A stretch of DNA of 25,224 nucleotides. It comes from JBKPDV01 sp046728075 (GTDB lineage: Bacteria > Acidobacteriota > Thermoanaerobaculia > UBA5066 > Gp7-AA6). The translations under genes and the position numbers were made by a program. The stretch covers positions 1 to 25,224 of the forward strand of contig JBKPDV010000039.1 of assembly GCA_046728075.1 (NCBI GenBank), given 5' to 3'. Position 1 is the stretch's first letter. Every line of letters starts with the position of its first letter. Below are positions 1 through 7,186 of this stretch, piece by piece. The notes below the pieces were generated by a model. The model was not told the origin of the DNA. It saw only the letters and a program-made list of their open reading frames with translations, and made no database searches.

Positions 1-358
1 ACTTCCACCGGCCCGGAAACTTCGGTAGGACGTGCGCCTGGCGTTTTGCCTTTTCGTAGGCCGAGCTGCCTGGCGCGGCCCCCTGCGGAGCGCGAACTCC
101 ATCGTTTCCGCCGTGACAGGTCACGCAGGAGATCTTGACCGCGGTGCTTTCGTGTCCGCTCGCGGAGTCGGTCGCGGTGTGGCAGCTCAAGCAGCCCGAA
201 GAGTCCTTCACCGCAGCGGCCGCCGGAGCAGGCGGCGCCGGCGGCCGGTTTTGCCCGGCCGTCTGTCCCATCCCGCCCAGGAGGACCGCCGCCCCGAGAA
301 GAAGACCGCCGGCGATCTCGGTCGTCCTCGTGCGCCAGCCGTTGCCTCCGATCCTCAT
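1..358 (-). CDS. Multihaem cytochrome c, N-terminal part (runs off left edge)
   Basis: This reading frame has no stop before the window edge, so the gene is partial and about 119 residues are visible. It starts at ATG 358, eight bases after the stop of the upstream beta-barrel gene, with a good ribosome site (GAGAAGG) between stop and start, so the two genes are surely co-transcribed. The protein opens with a basic stretch and a Gly/Leu-rich hydrophobic segment (signal peptide or anchor), then an Ala/Pro-rich linker, then two haem-attachment motifs, CLSCH and CVTCH, about 22 residues apart. The rest of the haem sites, if any, lie outside the window. It is a periplasmic or surface c-type cytochrome; the family cannot be fixed from this fragment. 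Its pairing with an outer-membrane barrel raises the possibility of an electron conduit through the outer membrane. Confidence 0.85.
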   Translation of the reverse strand, partial: MRIGGNGWRTRTTEIAGGLLLGAAVLLGGMGQTAGQNRPPAPPAPAAAAVKDSSGCLSCHTATDSASGHESTAVKISCVTCHGGNDGVRAPQGAAPGSSAYEKAKRQAHVLPKFPGRWK

Positions 359-366
359 GCCTTCTC

Positions 367-2073
367 TCAGTAAGCGAAGATGAGGGACATAAATCCCTGG
401 TAGAGAGTCTTTGACTTGGCTCCGCAGTTCAACCCCGAACAGTTCGAAGTGTAAATATCCTTGAAACCGGTCCCCGGAAAAAACGCGGCCGCTCCGGCCG
501 TCAGGATCACCTGCTGATTCAGGAAGGGGCGGTACGTCACTCCGAGGCCGCACTCCTGGCCGATTTCCCGACGGATGTTCGGCTGGAAGAGCAGCAACTC
601 GAGAGGCTGCGTGTGATGGAACCAGAGGGCGTTGCCCAGGACCTCGAGCTTCAACTTCGGAGTCAGCTGAAAGTCGAAGGTGAGGCCGCCCTCGAAGATT
701 CCGGGATTGACGTACTCCGCCTGCCCTTCGTCCTTGGAGGAGCGCAGGTCCGGGATGACGCTGTTGGGCGAAACGAGCTTCACGCCCGTCTGCGTCAGGG
801 CGATCCCCTGTCGGTTCCAAAAGGAGTTGGGCCCTCCGAGGAACTTGGTGTTGTCCAGGATCGCGGAGAAACCCCGGGCGGTTCCGTCGGTCGGGTTCGC
901 GTCGCCGGACGACCAGAAGAAGGAGAGGAGCGGCCGCCACCAGTCGACGTCGACGGAAAGCTCCAGCGCCGCCATCTGAGCGTTGACCCGCACCTTGCGG
1001 CCGGCGATGGGATCCCGTTCGTCGTCTCCGTACGCTTCGTAGGCGGCGTGGGAGATGTTTAGGCGGCCGATGTGGCCTTCCCCCGTCCAGCCGATGTAGC
1101 CGACTCGCTCGCGGTGCTGCGTGACGTCGCCGATCGGAGCGGGGCGCACCAGAAAACCGTTCTCGTCGTAGTGAATCGGCCCCTTGTCGTCGTTGTAGAG
1201 GATCGAGAGCTGAGTCGTGTAGCCGGGAACCAGAAAGTCCTGCGCGAAGAAGTTTCCGATACCGACGTGCTGGTTGCGCGTGTGGATCGTGTTCAACCCC
1301 GAGTTGGTGTCCTTCTCCAGCATGTCGAAGGCGGCGATATTCCACTGGAACCGGTTCGAGCCGAAATTGCCGAAGAAGCGCGCTCCGAGCTGGTTGTCCG
1401 AGAAGACGAACCCGCGAAAGTCGCTCGTGAACCCCTGGATCCCGACCCTCAGAGACGTGATGTCGTAGTAGGGAGAGACGTCGAAGAGCTTGACCTCGCC
1501 GAACGCCTCCTGCAGGCCGACGTGACGGTCCGTCCGCGTGTTCAACTTCCGCACGTCGATATTGACGATGCCGTTTTCCTCCGCGTGCAAGTAGTTGAAG
1601 CTGCCGACGGGCGTGACCCGCAGCTCCCAGTCCCGCGGGCGGAATGCCGCGTCCCCGTGGAAGAGCGACAGCGTGAGCAACACCTCCTGAAGAAAGAAGT
1701 ACTGCCGTCCGTTGCCGAAGAACTCTTCACTGTCGGGGTTTTGAGAGGAAACGTCGCTCGGAACGGGCAGGCGCCGCGTCTCGCCGAGCGTATCGCTGAC
1801 TCCCGTCACGACGAAGAACGTCTTCTGGCCGAAGAGCGGGTAGTCACCCTTGAGGACGTTGCGGTTGTAAGGGTCGGCGAGCTTTCCGCGCGTGTAGCGA
1901 TCCCAATCGGGGAAGTCGAGGCGCCAGCGATCCGGCAGTGGCAGGAAGTCCGCCTGGGACTCCGCGGGCGCAGCGGGCGCCGGTGCTCCGGCGGGCTGCT
2001 GCGCCACCGCCCAGGCCGCGGCGAGAATTCCGAGGGAGCAAGAGAGCAGGCGCGCTCTGTTGGGCGCAAGCAC
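367..2073 (-). CDS. Outer-membrane beta-barrel (porin-like) protein
   Basis: The 568-residue product has a signal peptide (hydrophobic run SCSLGILAAAWAVA then AQQ), an Ala/Pro linker, and then a long body of alternating hydrophobic/polar strands rich in Tyr, Phe, Trp and Asn with Gly/Asp turns, ending in Phe-Ala-Tyr. This is typical of a barrel ending in an aromatic residue. I chose GTG 2073 because AGGAG lies seven bases upstream and it places the signal peptide at the N-terminus. The frame is open further upstream to 2181, but that would add a charged 36-residue leader. No specific porin family is recognised. Two cysteines near the C-terminus (CSGLNC) could form a surface disulfide. The gene is followed after eight bases by a multihaem cytochrome gene, and it is divergent from the DUF336/c554 unit, so a role in respiratory electron transfer or substrate passage is possible but unproven. 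Confidence 0.82.
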   Translation of the reverse strand: MLAPNRARLLSCSLGILAAAWAVAQQPAGAPAPAAPAESQADFLPLPDRWRLDFPDWDRYTRGKLADPYNRNVLKGDYPLFGQKTFFVVTGVSDTLGETRRLPVPSDVSSQNPDSEEFFGNGRQYFFLQEVLLTLSLFHGDAAFRPRDWELRVTPVGSFNYLHAEENGIVNIDVRKLNTRTDRHVGLQEAFGEVKLFDVSPYYDITSLRVGIQGFTSDFRGFVFSDNQLGARFFGNFGSNRFQWNIAAFDMLEKDTNSGLNTIHTRNQHVGIGNFFAQDFLVPGYTTQLSILYNDDKGPIHYDENGFLVRPAPIGDVTQHRERVGYIGWTGEGHIGRLNISHAAYEAYGDDERDPIAGRKVRVNAQMAALELSVDVDWWRPLLSFFWSSGDANPTDGTARGFSAILDNTKFLGGPNSFWNRQGIALTQTGVKLVSPNSVIPDLRSSKDEGQAEYVNPGIFEGGLTFDFQLTPKLKLEVLGNALWFHHTQPLELLLFQPNIRREIGQECGLGVTYRPFLNQQVILTAGAAAFFPGTGFKDIYTSNCSGLNCGAKSKTLYQGFMSLIFAY

Positions 2074-2181
2074 TCTCACACTCCTGCTCTCATGACGGCT
2101 CCGCGGAAGAAAGTCGGATGGCCGTGAAGCGCACGCTGTTCCTTGGTGGTGATTCTTGAAGTATCGTCGATGACAAGTCAA

Positions 2182-2202
2182 GCCATCCTTGACAAGGATG
2201 GC
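2182..2202. promoter_or_regulatory. Perfect 21-bp palindrome (operator candidate)
   Basis: Positions 2182-2191 (GCCATCCTTG) are the exact reverse complement of 2193-2202 (CAAGGATGGC), with a single A at the centre. It sits between two divergent genes and contains the TTGACA of a possible rightward promoter, so a bound regulator would block that promoter and could also affect the leftward one. A second TGAC..GTCA element lies at 2171-2180. Its role as an operator is inferred from position and symmetry. Confidence 0.55.
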
Positions 2203-2218
2203 CCGAACACTCTAGGTT
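2189..2218 (+). promoter_or_regulatory. Possible sigma-70 promoter for the DUF336/c554 unit
   Basis: TTGACA (2189-2194) matches the -35 consensus exactly. TAGGTT (2213-2218), 18 bases downstream, is a weak -10. A transcript from here would begin near 2225, so TTG 2217 and ATG 2223 would not be usable starts. This favours GTG 2292, or ATG 2244, for the gene downstream. Confidence 0.35.
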
Positions 2219-2291
2219 GCGCATGGATCTGTCCCACACACTCATGGAGGAGACGGGCACGAATCGCCCGGAGAGAAGACGGGGTGAAGGC

Positions 2292-4070
2292 GTGAGCCTC
2301 CGCGGAACCTTCGTTCGCCTCGCAGTCCTCATGATGGTCGCCGTGCCGGCGCTTGCCGCGGATCGTCCCGCCCCGATTCACGTCGACCCGCGCACGATCC
2401 CGCCGACTGACAAGACCGCGGGCCCCGTCCTGACCGCCGCGGACGTTCAAACGATCGTGACCAACGCGGCCGCCGAGGCGCAGCGACAGGGGTTTCCCGC
2501 CGTGATCGCCGTCATGGATCGCGAGGAAAACATTCTGGGCGTGTTTCAGATGCCGGGAGCGCCCCGGCGTCTCCGCCTTTCGGGCCGCAGCGATGGTGCC
2601 GCGGTCAACGATGGAACGCATGGCCTGGACGGACTGACGTTCGCGCCCGCCGGAGATGCGCCGGGAGCGGGCATCGTCGTCGCCGGCGCCGGGATTCCCG
2701 ATCCGACCATTCTCGCGGCTCTTTCCAAGGCGGGGACGGCGGCGGTCTTCGAGACGCGCGGCAACGCGTTCACGACGCGCACGGCCTCGTTCATCATTCA
2801 GGAGCACTTTCCTCCCGCGATCGATTTCACCTCCAGCGGGCCTCTCTTCGGCGTGCAGTTCTCCAACCTGACGTGCACCGACGTCAAAAAAGTGGACCCC
2901 GCCAACGGCAACCTCGCTTTGCCGCTCGGCCTGGCGGGAGACCCCGGCGGCATTCCGCTCTACAAAGGGGGAGAACCCGTCGGCGCGATCGGTGTCGAAG
3001 CGGACGGCCTGTACACGATCGATTTCACGCCCGCGGTCAGGACTCCCTCAGTCGACGAGATCATCGCGCTCGCCGGAACACGCGGTTTCGAGTCTCCGCC
3101 CGAGATTCGAGGAGACCAGATCATCGTCAACGGTCTGCGTTTTCCCTACGTCAACTCGGATGTCCCCGCCGCGATCTCCGGCGCCGCTCCCCCCGGGAAC
3201 TTCGTGCCGGGATTTGGCCCTCGTGACGGCCTGCCGACGATCTTCGTTCCGGTCACGGTGGCTGGCCAGCCCGCCACGGCCGATCCCCGCTTCTTTCCTT
3301 TCATCTCGAGCCCGGTGGCGGGTGGCCTGACCGCGGCGGAGGTCGAGAGAATCATCGGGCAGGCTCTGACCCAGGCCTACAGGACGCGCGCGGGAATCCG
3401 GCAGCCGCTTGGCAGCAACGCGCAGGTCAACGTCACGGTCGTCGACCGGCGGGGGACCGTGCTCGGCATCGCGCGAACCCCGGATGCGCCTGTCTTCGGC
3501 TTCGATGTCTCGGCCCAGAAAGCGCGGACGGCGGCGTTCTTTTCCGCCCCTGAGGCCGCCGCGACTCTGGCGGCCGCCGGCTTCTCGGAGTACGTCACCA
3601 ATGCCCGGGCGGACGCGCTCAATCTCGACGGCACGGTCGCGTTCACCGACCGCGCCAACGGATTTCTTTCGCGCCCCTTCTTCCCCGACGGGATCAACGA
3701 CACGCCGCAGGGTCCCTTCTCCCGGCCGATCACGCAATGGAGCGCATTCAACGACGGCCTGCAGATCGACCTGCTGCGCGCCGCGCTCGTGGGCATCGTG
3801 ACCGGAACGCACGCTCTGGGGCCGCCTTGCACTTCGATCCCGGCGGTCGCGCACGGTATCCAGATCTTTCCCGGAAGCGTCCCGCTCTACAAGAATGGAG
3901 CGCTCGTCGGCGCCATCGGCATTTCTGGGGACGGCGTGGATCAGGACGACATCATCTCCGCGTTCGGAAGCGCGGGATTCGAGGCGCCTCTGGAGATCCG
4001 ATCCGACCGGGTGTTCGTGCGTGGAGTCCGGCTGCCCTGGGTGAAATTTCCAAGACACCCGGATCTCTGA
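2292..4070 (+). CDS. Secreted tandem HbpS/GlcG-like (DUF336) protein
   Basis: The product is about 592 residues from GTG 2292, which gives an immediate signal peptide (FVRLAVLMMVAVPALA then ADRP). The same frame is open back to 2217. Two DUF336 (haem-degrading/HbpS/GlcG-like) units are visible. The first begins near residue 48 (LTAADVQTIV) and ends in a typical GGIPLYKGGEPVGAIGV near 219. The second begins near 344 (GGLTAAEVERII) and ends with VPLYKNGALVGAIGISGDG near 530. Each is enlarged by loops compared with the usual domain of about 140 residues. Relatives include the haem-binding sensor HbpS of Streptomyces and GlcG of glycolate operons; most DUF336 proteins have no known reaction. The stop lies 11 bases before a cytochrome gene, so haem binding or haem sensing in the periplasm is a reasonable inference. 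There is no CxxCH motif, so any haem would be non-covalent. Confidence 0.8.
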   Translation: MSLRGTFVRLAVLMMVAVPALAADRPAPIHVDPRTIPPTDKTAGPVLTAADVQTIVTNAAAEAQRQGFPAVIAVMDREENILGVFQMPGAPRRLRLSGRSDGAAVNDGTHGLDGLTFAPAGDAPGAGIVVAGAGIPDPTILAALSKAGTAAVFETRGNAFTTRTASFIIQEHFPPAIDFTSSGPLFGVQFSNLTCTDVKKVDPANGNLALPLGLAGDPGGIPLYKGGEPVGAIGVEADGLYTIDFTPAVRTPSVDEIIALAGTRGFESPPEIRGDQIIVNGLRFPYVNSDVPAAISGAAPPGNFVPGFGPRDGLPTIFVPVTVAGQPATADPRFFPFISSPVAGGLTAAEVERIIGQALTQAYRTRAGIRQPLGSNAQVNVTVVDRRGTVLGIARTPDAPVFGFDVSAQKARTAAFFSAPEAAATLAAAGFSEYVTNARADALNLDGTVAFTDRANGFLSRPFFPDGINDTPQGPFSRPITQWSAFNDGLQIDLLRAALVGIVTGTHALGPPCTSIPAVAHGIQIFPGSVPLYKNGALVGAIGISGDGVDQDDIISAFGSAGFEAPLEIRSDRVFVRGVRLPWVKFPRHPDL

Positions 4071-4081
4071 TCGGGAGCCGC

Positions 4082-5263
4082 ATGCTCACGAGCTCGATCC
4101 GCGCCGCGCTCGCTCGGAAGATCTGGCTTGTCCCTCTCCTTTGCGCCGCTCCGCTTCCTCTTGCTGCCGCCCCGAAGTATCTCGGCCCCAACAAGTGCAT
4201 CTCCTGCCACGATCACGACAAGCAGAAAGACTGGTCCGCCAAGGACAGCCACGCCAAGGCGCTTCAGCAGCTCGAGGACAAGAACGCGGCGAAGTACGCC
4301 CAGGCGATCGGCCTCGCGGATCCCTACAGTCTGAAGGGCGCCTGCGTGGCCTGTCACGCGACGGTCTTCAACGGCGACGCCAACGCCGGCGTGTCGTGTG
4401 AGACTTGCCATGGCGCGGGAAGCGACTACGTCGAACCCCACCAGCAGAAGGGGTCGTACGCGAAGGCGTTGACGCTCGGCATGTTCGACACGCGCGGCAA
4501 CTACGCCGTCTGGGCGAAGATGTGCAACGAGTGCCACATCCTTCGTGATCAGAAGTTGATCGCGGCAGGCCACAAGTCGGGAGCGGACTTCGAGGTGGGA
4601 GCCGGCAGCAAGAAAATCGTGCACTGGGCGCCGGCCTACGATTTTGCCCAGCTGTCGGCCGCCGGGCGCACGGCCGGCGGCGGGAAGAAAGCCCCGGCTC
4701 CCGCTCCCGCCCCCGCGCCTCCGAAGGAGGAAGCCAAGCCAACGCAGCCGCCGGCCAGGCCGACCCCTGCTCCCAAGCCCACCGCCGCGGCCGCTGTGCC
4801 GACGACGGCACCGCCGCCGCGGGCCGAAACGTCCGTCCCGACGGCAGCGCCTCTGAAGAAGGAGGCCCGACCGGAGCCGACTTCCGCTCCGACAGCTCCC
4901 GCGGTGACGGCGCGCGTTCCGACGACCGCGCCCTCTGCGCCGCCGACGGTGCCTCCGAAGGTGACCAGCCCGGAGCCCTCGGGACGTGTTTCCCCGGCGG
5001 TCCGACCAACCGTCGTCATCGAGATCGTCTCCACCCCGATTCCACCGGCGCCTCCGCGCCCGTCAGCGGGTCCTGCGCCGATGCCTCAGCCGACCATGGA
5101 AGGCGCGCCACCCGCGCCGGCCGCGACGCTACCTCCGGCCAAGCCGCGGGCCAAGCCGAAACCCAAGCCCAAACCGAAGACCACGCCGGCTCCTCCCGCC
5201 GCGACACGCACTCCGACCAAGCTGCCGGCGCCCATAGAGCCGCCGCGGCGGCCGCCACACTAA
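4082..5263 (+). CDS. Tetrahaem c554-like cytochrome with long Pro/Lys-rich tail
   Basis: The 393-residue product starts at ATG 4082, with GGGAG just upstream and 11 bases after the DUF336 gene. A signal peptide (KIWLVPLLCAAPLPLAAA) precedes four haem motifs: CISCH, CVACH, CETCH and CNECH. The spacing and the GVSCETCHGAG context resemble the cytochrome c554 family (periplasmic multihaem electron carriers). The haem domain ends near residue 198. The remaining half is an Ala/Pro/Thr-rich tail ending in alternating Lys-Pro (about residues 355-365), much like the periplasm-spanning rod of TonB proteins. One segment, VVIEIV, interrupts the low complexity. The tail may reach through or bind peptidoglycan, holding the haem domain at a fixed distance; that is inference. 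No C-terminal barrel or anchor is visible. Confidence 0.88.
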   Translation: MLTSSIRAALARKIWLVPLLCAAPLPLAAAPKYLGPNKCISCHDHDKQKDWSAKDSHAKALQQLEDKNAAKYAQAIGLADPYSLKGACVACHATVFNGDANAGVSCETCHGAGSDYVEPHQQKGSYAKALTLGMFDTRGNYAVWAKMCNECHILRDQKLIAAGHKSGADFEVGAGSKKIVHWAPAYDFAQLSAAGRTAGGGKKAPAPAPAPAPPKEEAKPTQPPARPTPAPKPTAAAAVPTTAPPPRAETSVPTAAPLKKEARPEPTSAPTAPAVTARVPTTAPSAPPTVPPKVTSPEPSGRVSPAVRPTVVIEIVSTPIPPAPPRPSAGPAPMPQPTMEGAPPAPAATLPPAKPRAKPKPKPKPKTTPAPPAATRTPTKLPAPIEPPRRPPH

Positions 5264-5264
5264 C

Positions 5265-5411
5265 CGTCGCTTCCGCTTACTCGGGACCTGCGCCTGCGGG
5301 CGCACCGGCTCGCGGCTCGCCCAAAGGGCCTCGACCCACGTCGCTTCCGCTTACTCGGGACCTGCCCCTTCGGCGCACCGGTGCTCGGCTCGCCCAAAGG
5401 GGCTCGACCGA
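5265..5411 (+). repeat. Two tandem copies of a 74-bp GC-rich repeat
   Basis: Copy 1 is 5265-5338 and copy 2 starts at 5339. The first 27 bases of each are identical, and each copy ends in a GCCCAAAGGGC-type mini-hairpin (5320-5330 and 5392-5402). In copy 2 that loop sits inside a longer stem (5380-5388 with 5408-5416). No coding frame is plausible here. Confidence 0.8.
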
Positions 5412-5440
5412 GCGCCTGGTCCCTCGCGCGCTCTCGCTCC

Positions 5441-5484
5441 CGCGGCGCGCGCCTTCTCCCCTCTGGGAGACTTCGCGCGCCGCG
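5441..5484. terminator. Strong GC hairpin, possible terminator
   Basis: CGCGGCGCGCG (5441-5451) is perfectly complementary to 5474-5484. Inside it a second stem, TCTCCC (5455-5460) with GGGAGA (5465-5470), closes a four-base loop, with three-base offsets on both sides. There is no T-run after it, so it is not a classic intrinsic terminator. It could still end transcription in both directions or protect the 3' end of the upstream mRNA. Confidence 0.4.
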
Positions 5485-5563
5485 AGCTGATGTCTCGGGT
5501 AGGCGGAACTTATGAACTCTGCACTCGCGAGATTCGGCGGCCGGTCTAGGTGACCTCGCGCGC

Positions 5564-5569
5564 TATGAT
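5564..5569 (+). promoter_or_regulatory. Possible -10 element (TATGAT) before the redox gene cluster
   Basis: TATGAT differs from the consensus by one base and lies 52 bases before GTG 5621. No convincing -35 was found at the expected distance, so this may be an activator-dependent promoter or chance. Confidence 0.25.
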
Positions 5570-5620
5570 CCGGTTAGGGTACCGTTTCGAATCTCGTTCG
5601 CCAGAAGCCAGGGAGCCACG

Positions 5621-7174
5621 GTGGAAGAAAAAGAAGTTGCCCGGGCATTCCCCAACGCGCTGAAGGCTCCCGAGAAGACCTTCGAGCCGGAAGAGCTCGC
5701 GAGATTTCCCGTCTTCCAGGGGATGTCCGAAACGGTCCTGAAGAAGATCCAGCCCTACGTGCTGGGCGCCCGCTACGAGCCGGGCGAGACCATCCTGCGC
5801 GAGGGGGAATACTCCGACGCCGCCTACTCGATTCTCTCCGGGATCGTGGAAGTCCTGCTCACGAAGCTTCCCGTTTTGCAGCAGACTCCCCCCGTCGCCA
5901 AGGGCGGGCGCCCCTCGACAGCTCCGGGCGCCCGCGCGGCCGAGCTCGCCGGGCAATCGCCCCGACAACGCGCCATCGCGCGCCCCCAGATGGACACGGA
6001 GGGGACCATCATCCTGTCCGATATTCCCGTCGATGTCCCTCGAGGGGGTGCGGTGATCCTCGAGAAGGGAGAGATCTTCGGCGAGATCTCGGCGCTCTCC
6101 CGCTATCCGGTGTCGGCGACCGTGCGGGCGCGCACGGAGGTTTCGTGTCTGATGATCCGCACCCCGGCGCTGCGCATCCTCCAGCGCTCGGCGCCGAAGT
6201 TCAAGGAGTTCGTGGATCGCCGTTACCGCGAGCGGTCGCTCGAGACCCATCTGCGCAACGTCGGCCTCTTCGCGCAGTGCAGCGACCGGTTTCTCCGCGA
6301 TCTGAAGGATCGAGTCAAGCTCGTGTCGTTCGAACCGGGGGAGCTCATCGCCGAAGAGGGAGCGCCCGCGGACTCCTTTTTCATGGTCCGCGGCGGCTAC
6401 GTGAAGGTTTCCGCCCGGTCCGGCGCGTCGGATCTGGCCTTGACGTACCTGCGCAAGGGAGACTTCTTCGGAGAGGCGGCGCTCCTCCTCGAGGAAGCGT
6501 GGCCCTTCTCGTTCTCGGCGATCGAGAGCGTCGAGATAGTCGAGCTGACGCGCGAGGATTTCCAGCTGTTGATCAAAGACCACGCGGAGATTCGCAAGGA
6601 GCTGTGGCAGGTCACGATCGATCGCTTGAAACAGCGGGGCTCGGCGATTCGGAATCCTGTCGAGTCCGAATACCTCCAGATGGCCGTCGAGACGGGCCTC
6701 ATCCACGGCGAAAGCGTGCTCTTGATCGATCTGACGACGTGTACTCGCTGTGACGACTGCGTGCGGGCCTGCGAGGACACGCACGGCGGAATTCCACGCT
6801 TCATTCGGGAAGGGTTCAAGTTCAAGAACTGGCTCATCCCGACCTCCTGCTACCAGTGCACGGACCCGGTCTGCATGATCGGCTGCCCGACCGGAGCGAT
6901 CACGCGGCCGATCGGAACGACGGAAGTCTCGATCGACCCTCTGACCTGCATCGGCTGCGGCAACTGCGGCCGCCGCTGCCCGTGGGGGAACATCATCAAC
7001 GTGCCGTACAGCCATCCGATCTTGAAGAAGGACATCCAGCTGGCGACCAAGTGCGATCTTTGCCTGGACCGGGAGCGCCCCGCCTGCGTGGAGATGTGCC
7101 CGCACGGCTCGGCGATCCGGGTCTCGTTCAAGGATGTCAGTCAGCTGACCGCGTCGCTACCGGTCTTGCAATAG
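5621..7174 (+). CDS. Double cyclic-nucleotide-binding-like domain fused to 16-Cys ferredoxin module
   Basis: The 517-residue product starts at GTG 5621 after an AGGGAG site and has no signal or Tat peptide, so it should be cytoplasmic. Residues 25-205 form a first cNMP-binding-like (CRP-type) domain split by a low-complexity insert (about 81-142). Residues 210-330 form a second. The C-terminal part is a four-cluster ferredoxin subunit of the NrfC/DmsB type, with Cys groups at 374/377/380/384, 410/413/418/422, 443/446/449/453 and 478/481/489/493. Both phosphate-binding cassettes keep the FGE signature (near 153 and 282) but lack the usual arginine: the first reads YPVSAT and the second WPFSFS. 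Classical cAMP binding is therefore doubtful, and another ligand or a purely structural role is possible. The gene is followed 12 bases later by a membrane b-type cytochrome candidate. I infer an electron-transfer subunit whose activity is gated by its N-terminal sensory half. Confidence 0.9.
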   Translation: MEEKEVARAFPNALKAPEKTFEPEELARFPVFQGMSETVLKKIQPYVLGARYEPGETILREGEYSDAAYSILSGIVEVLLTKLPVLQQTPPVAKGGRPSTAPGARAAELAGQSPRQRAIARPQMDTEGTIILSDIPVDVPRGGAVILEKGEIFGEISALSRYPVSATVRARTEVSCLMIRTPALRILQRSAPKFKEFVDRRYRERSLETHLRNVGLFAQCSDRFLRDLKDRVKLVSFEPGELIAEEGAPADSFFMVRGGYVKVSARSGASDLALTYLRKGDFFGEAALLLEEAWPFSFSAIESVEIVELTREDFQLLIKDHAEIRKELWQVTIDRLKQRGSAIRNPVESEYLQMAVETGLIHGESVLLIDLTTCTRCDDCVRACEDTHGGIPRFIREGFKFKNWLIPTSCYQCTDPVCMIGCPTGAITRPIGTTEVSIDPLTCIGCGNCGRRCPWGNIINVPYSHPILKKDIQLATKCDLCLDRERPACVEMCPHGSAIRVSFKDVSQLTASLPVLQ

Positions 7175-7186
7175 CTCGCATCGTTC

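Larger units (their letters stand above)
5264..5620. other. 357-bp non-coding stretch with nested RNA-like structure
   Basis: No gene is seen between the c554-like cytochrome and the next coding region. The stretch holds the tandem 74-bp repeat. An inverted arm at 5492-5508 can pair over 17 consecutive bases with 5271-5287 or with the same element of copy 2 (5345-5361), and the only three non-Watson-Crick positions are all G-U. A strong inner hairpin lies at 5441-5484. It could be a transcript-ending region, a mobile repeat of REP type, or a small structured RNA. A possible -10 for the next gene lies at 5564-5569. Confidence 0.6.

Noticed and set aside
1072..2127. Plus-strand frame opposite the barrel gene
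   Set aside because: Val/Arg/Glu-rich shadow. The minus strand has a signal peptide, strand pattern and ribosome site.
5265..5509. tRNA or known riboswitch
   Set aside because: No cloverleaf, no TTC-loop signature, and no match to a riboswitch core that I can recognise; only generic stems are visible.
5546..7105. Long minus-strand frame opposite the cNBD/ferredoxin gene
   Set aside because: The plus strand shows conserved cysteines and domain motifs; the minus translation is charged low-complexity without family features.
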